Source: Hypericibacter sp050729195
GTDB lineage: Bacteria; Pseudomonadota; Alphaproteobacteria; Dongiales; Dongiaceae
Direction of reading: 5' to 3'
Assembly: GCF_050729195.1 (NCBI RefSeq)
Contig: NZ_JBOHKS010000019.1
Coordinates: 1 to 64,000, forward strand
DNA length: 64,000 nucleotides
Part shown: positions 61,760-64,000 of the stretch, piece by piece
How positions within the stretch are numbered: the first letter of the stretch is position 1
Layout of the letters: every line of letters begins with the position of its first letter
The notes under the pieces: model-generated
What the model saw: the letters and a program-made list of their open reading frames with translations, nothing else
Told to the model about the DNA's origin: nothing
Databases searched by the model: none
Translations under genes and position numbers: made by a program

Positions 61760-61994
61760 GCAGCCTCTCTTCGAGCGTCGCGGACGTCCCGGCACCGCCG
61801 GAGCCCTCTCGCGCGGGAGGAGGGCGCATTCCATGAACTGTATTTAAGTGATTTCGCGTCCGGGTCAATTTTTCGGGCGCGCGGGCTGAAAGATGCGTTA
61901 AGAACCGGAGCGGGCCCTTGGCTTCCGAGCCTCGGTCGCTTCAAGCCTCTCGTCGCATGGTTTCCCCTCGCCAACCCCTGCATTCGCGCTCCTC

Positions 61995-62942
61995 ATGACC
62001 ACCCTGCTCTATACCCATCCAGCCTGCCTCGATCACGACACCGGCCCCGGCCATCCCGAATGCTCCGATCGCCTGCGGGCCGTCATCGGCGCGCTTGAAG
62101 CCGAGGAATTCGCGCTTCTGGAACGCCGCCTGGCGCCGCGCGCGACCCTGGACCAGATCGCGGCGGTCCATGATCGCCGCTATGTCGAGGCGGTGATGGA
62201 GGCGATCCCGGAGCAGGGCCATGTGCTGCTCGATGGCGATACGACGGCCTCACCCGGATCCGGCGAGGCCGCCTTGCGCGCCGCGGGCGCCTTGGTCGCC
62301 GCGATCGACGCGGTGGTGGCGGGCGAGGGGGCCAATGCTTTCTGCGCCGTGCGGCCGCCCGGCCATCATGCCGAGAGCGACCAGGCGATGGGCTTCTGCC
62401 TCTTCAACAACGTCGCCATCGGCGCCGAGCATGCGCGCCGTGTCCATGGGCTCGACCGGGTCGCGGTGATCGATTTCGACGTGCATCACGGCAATGGCAC
62501 GCAGCATATGTTCGAGCGCGATCCGCGGCTGTTCTATGCCTCGACCCATCAATGGCCGCTCTATCCCGGCACCGGTGCGACCGAGGAGCGCGGCTGCGGC
62601 AATATCGTCAATGTGCCGTTGCCGCCCGGCGCCGGCTCGGACGAATTCCGCGAGGCGATGACGGCGCGTGTGCTGCCGGCACTCGACCGCTTCCAGCCCG
62701 ACCTCGTCATCGTTTCCGCCGGCTTCGATGCCCATGCCGCCGATCCGCTGGCGATGCTCGAGCTGGTCGAGGCCGATTACGCCTGGGTGACCAAAGCGTT
62801 GGCCGACCTCGCCGCGGTCCATTGCGACGGGCGGCTGGTCTCGGCACTGGAGGGCGGCTATGACCTGGCCGCCCTGTCACGCAGCGCCGCCGCCCATGTC
62901 CGCAGCCTCATGAGCGCCGGGGCCCATCCGCGAACTGCTTGA
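61995..62942 (+). CDS. Histone deacetylase-family amidohydrolase
   Basis: A 315-residue class II HDAC-like protein (acetylpolyamine amidohydrolase/acetoin-utilisation family). It begins 'LLYTHPACLDHDTGPGHPECSDRL', with key residues H-D-x-G-x-x-H-P-E, has the 'RPPGHHAESDQAMGFCLFNNVAIGA' catalytic His pair, zinc ligands in 'VIDFDVHHGNGTQ' and 'SAGFDAHAADP', and Tyr in 'EGGYDL'. Substrate may be an acetylated polyamine or other amide. Divergent from the L,D-transpeptidase. Confidence 0.92.
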   Translation: MTTLLYTHPACLDHDTGPGHPECSDRLRAVIGALEAEEFALLERRLAPRATLDQIAAVHDRRYVEAVMEAIPEQGHVLLDGDTTASPGSGEAALRAAGALVAAIDAVVAGEGANAFCAVRPPGHHAESDQAMGFCLFNNVAIGAEHARRVHGLDRVAVIDFDVHHGNGTQHMFERDPRLFYASTHQWPLYPGTGATEERGCGNIVNVPLPPGAGSDEFREAMTARVLPALDRFQPDLVIVSAGFDAHAADPLAMLELVEADYAWVTKALADLAAVHCDGRLVSALEGGYDLAALSRSAAAHVRSLMSAGAHPRTA

Positions 62943-63035
62943 AAAAGCCCTGAAAAATGCCGCTTTCCCGGCCTTGTTCCGTGCCGGCCGGCCGACTAGA
63001 CTGCACCGTTTTTTCGAGGGGAGTCCCGATTCCGC

Positions 63036-63287
63036 ATGGCCGAGTCCAAGATCCCGGCGGACATCGCCAAAATGAGTTTCGAGGAGGCGCTCGGCGAGTT
63101 GCAGGCGCTGGTGCGTGCGCTCGAAAAAGGCGAAAGCAAACTCGACGAGGCGGTCCAGTTCTATGAACGTGGCGCCGCCCTGAAACGCCATTGCGAGGCC
63201 AAGCTTCGCGATGCGCAGGAGAAGGTCGCCAAGATCGTCATCGGCGCCGACGGGAGCGTCGGCAGCGAGCCCGTGGATCTGGGCTGA
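63036..63287 (+). CDS. xseB: Exodeoxyribonuclease VII small subunit
   Basis: An 83-residue XseB, partner of XseA in degrading single-stranded DNA. 'MSFEEALGELQALVRALEKGE' and 'LDEAVQFYERGAALKRHCEAKLRDAQEKV' (key L-E-E-A-L/E-x-L-x-x-I-V and F-x-x-G-x-x-L) form the two helices of the family. First gene of the common xseB-ispA-dxs arrangement; 19 bases separate it from ispA. Confidence 0.94.
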   Translation: MAESKIPADIAKMSFEEALGELQALVRALEKGESKLDEAVQFYERGAALKRHCEAKLRDAQEKVAKIVIGADGSVGSEPVDLG

Positions 63288-63306
63288 AACAGAAAAGGTC
63301 ATATCC

Positions 63307-64000
63307 TTGCCATCCATCGACGCCGCACTGAACGAGGTCGCGACGACCATCACCCGCACGCTCGAAGAACTCCTTCCCGCACCGGAAGGGGCGGAGAGAC
63401 GCGTGCTGGAGGCGATGCGCTATTCCTGCCTGGGCGGGGGCAAGCGCATCCGGCCCTTTCTCGTGATGATGGGCGCGCGCCTGTTCGACGTGAACGAGGT
63501 GAGCGCGCGCCGCGCCGCCGCCGCCATCGAGATGGTCCATTGTTACAGTCTCGTGCATGACGATCTGCCGGCCATGGATGACAGCGACCTGCGCCGCGGC
63601 CGGCCCACAGTCCATAAACAGTTCGACGAGGCGGTCGCGATCCTGGCGGGCGACGGGCTCCTGACTCTCGCCTTCGAGGTGCTGGCCGACCCTGAAACCC
63701 ACCCCAACCCGGCAGTGCGCTCGGACCTGGTCCTGGCCATGGCCAAGGCCGCGGGCGGGGCCGGCATGGTGGGCGGCCAGATGATTGATCTGGAGGCCGA
63801 AAAGACCACTCTCGACATCGGTGCCATTACAAGGCTGCAACGTTTGAAGACAGGCGAAATCATCGCCTTTGCCTGCGTGGCTGGGGCAATCTTGGGGCAG
63901 GCCTCGGAGCAGGCTCGCCACGCCCTGCTGGCCTATGCCCATGATTTGGGGCTGGCCTTCCAGATTGCGGACGATTTGCTCGACACCGAGGGCACCGCCG
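63307..64000 (+). CDS. ispA: Farnesyl diphosphate synthase (IspA), 5' part
   Basis: Partial gene leaving at the right edge; 231 codons are seen. A trans-isoprenyl diphosphate synthase: 'GGGKRIRPFLV' binds diphosphate, 'LVHDDLPAMDDSDLRRG' is the first Asp-rich motif (D-D-x4-D), and 'FQIADDLLD' the second, at the window end. It condenses IPP with DMAPP and GPP. Start is TTG 63307, with AAAGG 8 bases upstream, since no ATG or GTG lies in frame before the fold. dxs is expected just beyond. Confidence 0.92.
   Translation, partial: MPSIDAALNEVATTITRTLEELLPAPEGAERRVLEAMRYSCLGGGKRIRPFLVMMGARLFDVNEVSARRAAAAIEMVHCYSLVHDDLPAMDDSDLRRGRPTVHKQFDEAVAILAGDGLLTLAFEVLADPETHPNPAVRSDLVLAMAKAAGGAGMVGGQMIDLEAEKTTLDIGAITRLQRLKTGEIIAFACVAGAILGQASEQARHALLAYAHDLGLAFQIADDLLDTEGTA

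Noticed and set aside
1..64000. tRNA, rRNA, insertion sequence, integrase, attachment site or CRISPR array
   Set aside because: No cloverleaf with conserved T-loop, no transposase or integrase motif and no regularly spaced repeat series was seen on reading both strands.

Overview
The window is about 64 kb of GC-rich, densely packed chromosomal DNA. Gene content points to an alphaproteobacterium, probably of the Rhodospirillales type: an alphaproteobacterial-style cobalamin cluster, a ZAS-less ECF sigma/anti-sigma operon, twin-arginine signal peptides, choline sulfatase and YcbB-type L,D-transpeptidase. No rRNA, tRNA, transposase, phage gene, CRISPR array or origin was recognised. Species-level placement cannot be read from the sequence.

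Layout. 1-9 kb: the tail of a zinc alcohol dehydrogenase, choline sulfatase with its divergent LysR regulator, a DMT exporter, an FAD amine oxidase followed by a DMSP-lyase-like cupin, an ArsR/SRPBCC pair, and a RadC with an extra N-terminal module. 8-19 kb: regulators (MmyB-type XRE, large LuxR ATPase) beside small enzymes, an O6-alkylguanine methyltransferase, a glycosyltransferase-like protein, a GST and an MFS exporter. 19-23 kb: degP followed by an OmpR-type response regulator and a sensor kinase, an envelope-stress locus. 23-27 kb (minus strand): ECF sigma factor, anti-sigma, Spy/CnrX-like periplasmic protein, DUF1800 and Tat-exported DUF1501, all overlapping or nearly so. 27.3-28.5 kb: three tandem paralogous small secreted proteins, each with the same leader palindrome 20 bp before its start codon.

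29-52 kb: a cobalamin regulon. A cobalamin riboswitch precedes cobP-cobW-cobN-cobO-cobQ; then cobD (cbiB) on the other strand; then cbiX-cobH-cobL-cobI-cbiG/cobJ-cobM joined by 4-base stop/start overlaps; then, after an inserted non-cobalamin block (mini-lipoyl protein, lipoate-ligase-like protein, haloacetate-dehalogenase-like hydrolase, MFS), cobK-cbiD and divergent cobA-cobB. The set mixes hallmarks of the oxygen-dependent route (CobN) and the oxygen-independent route (CbiX, CbiG, CbiD); CobG/CobZ, CobF, CobS and CobT are not in the window.

52-64 kb: transporters (two DMT, one MFS), a second FAD amine oxidase, an MBL-fold hydrolase, an HD hydrolase, an enoyl-CoA hydratase, two cell-wall enzymes (DUF882/M15-like and a YcbB-type L,D-transpeptidase), a histone-deacetylase-family amidohydrolase, and finally xseB and the start of ispA, the beginning of the usual xseB-ispA-dxs isoprenoid operon.

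The points most worth a second look are the tandem secreted-peptide family, the shrunken lipoyl domain paired with its own ligase-like gene and sharing its start site with a divergent hydrolase, the paired 15-bp operators at 9.0 kb, the hybrid cobalamin pathway and the DMSP-lyase-like cupin.
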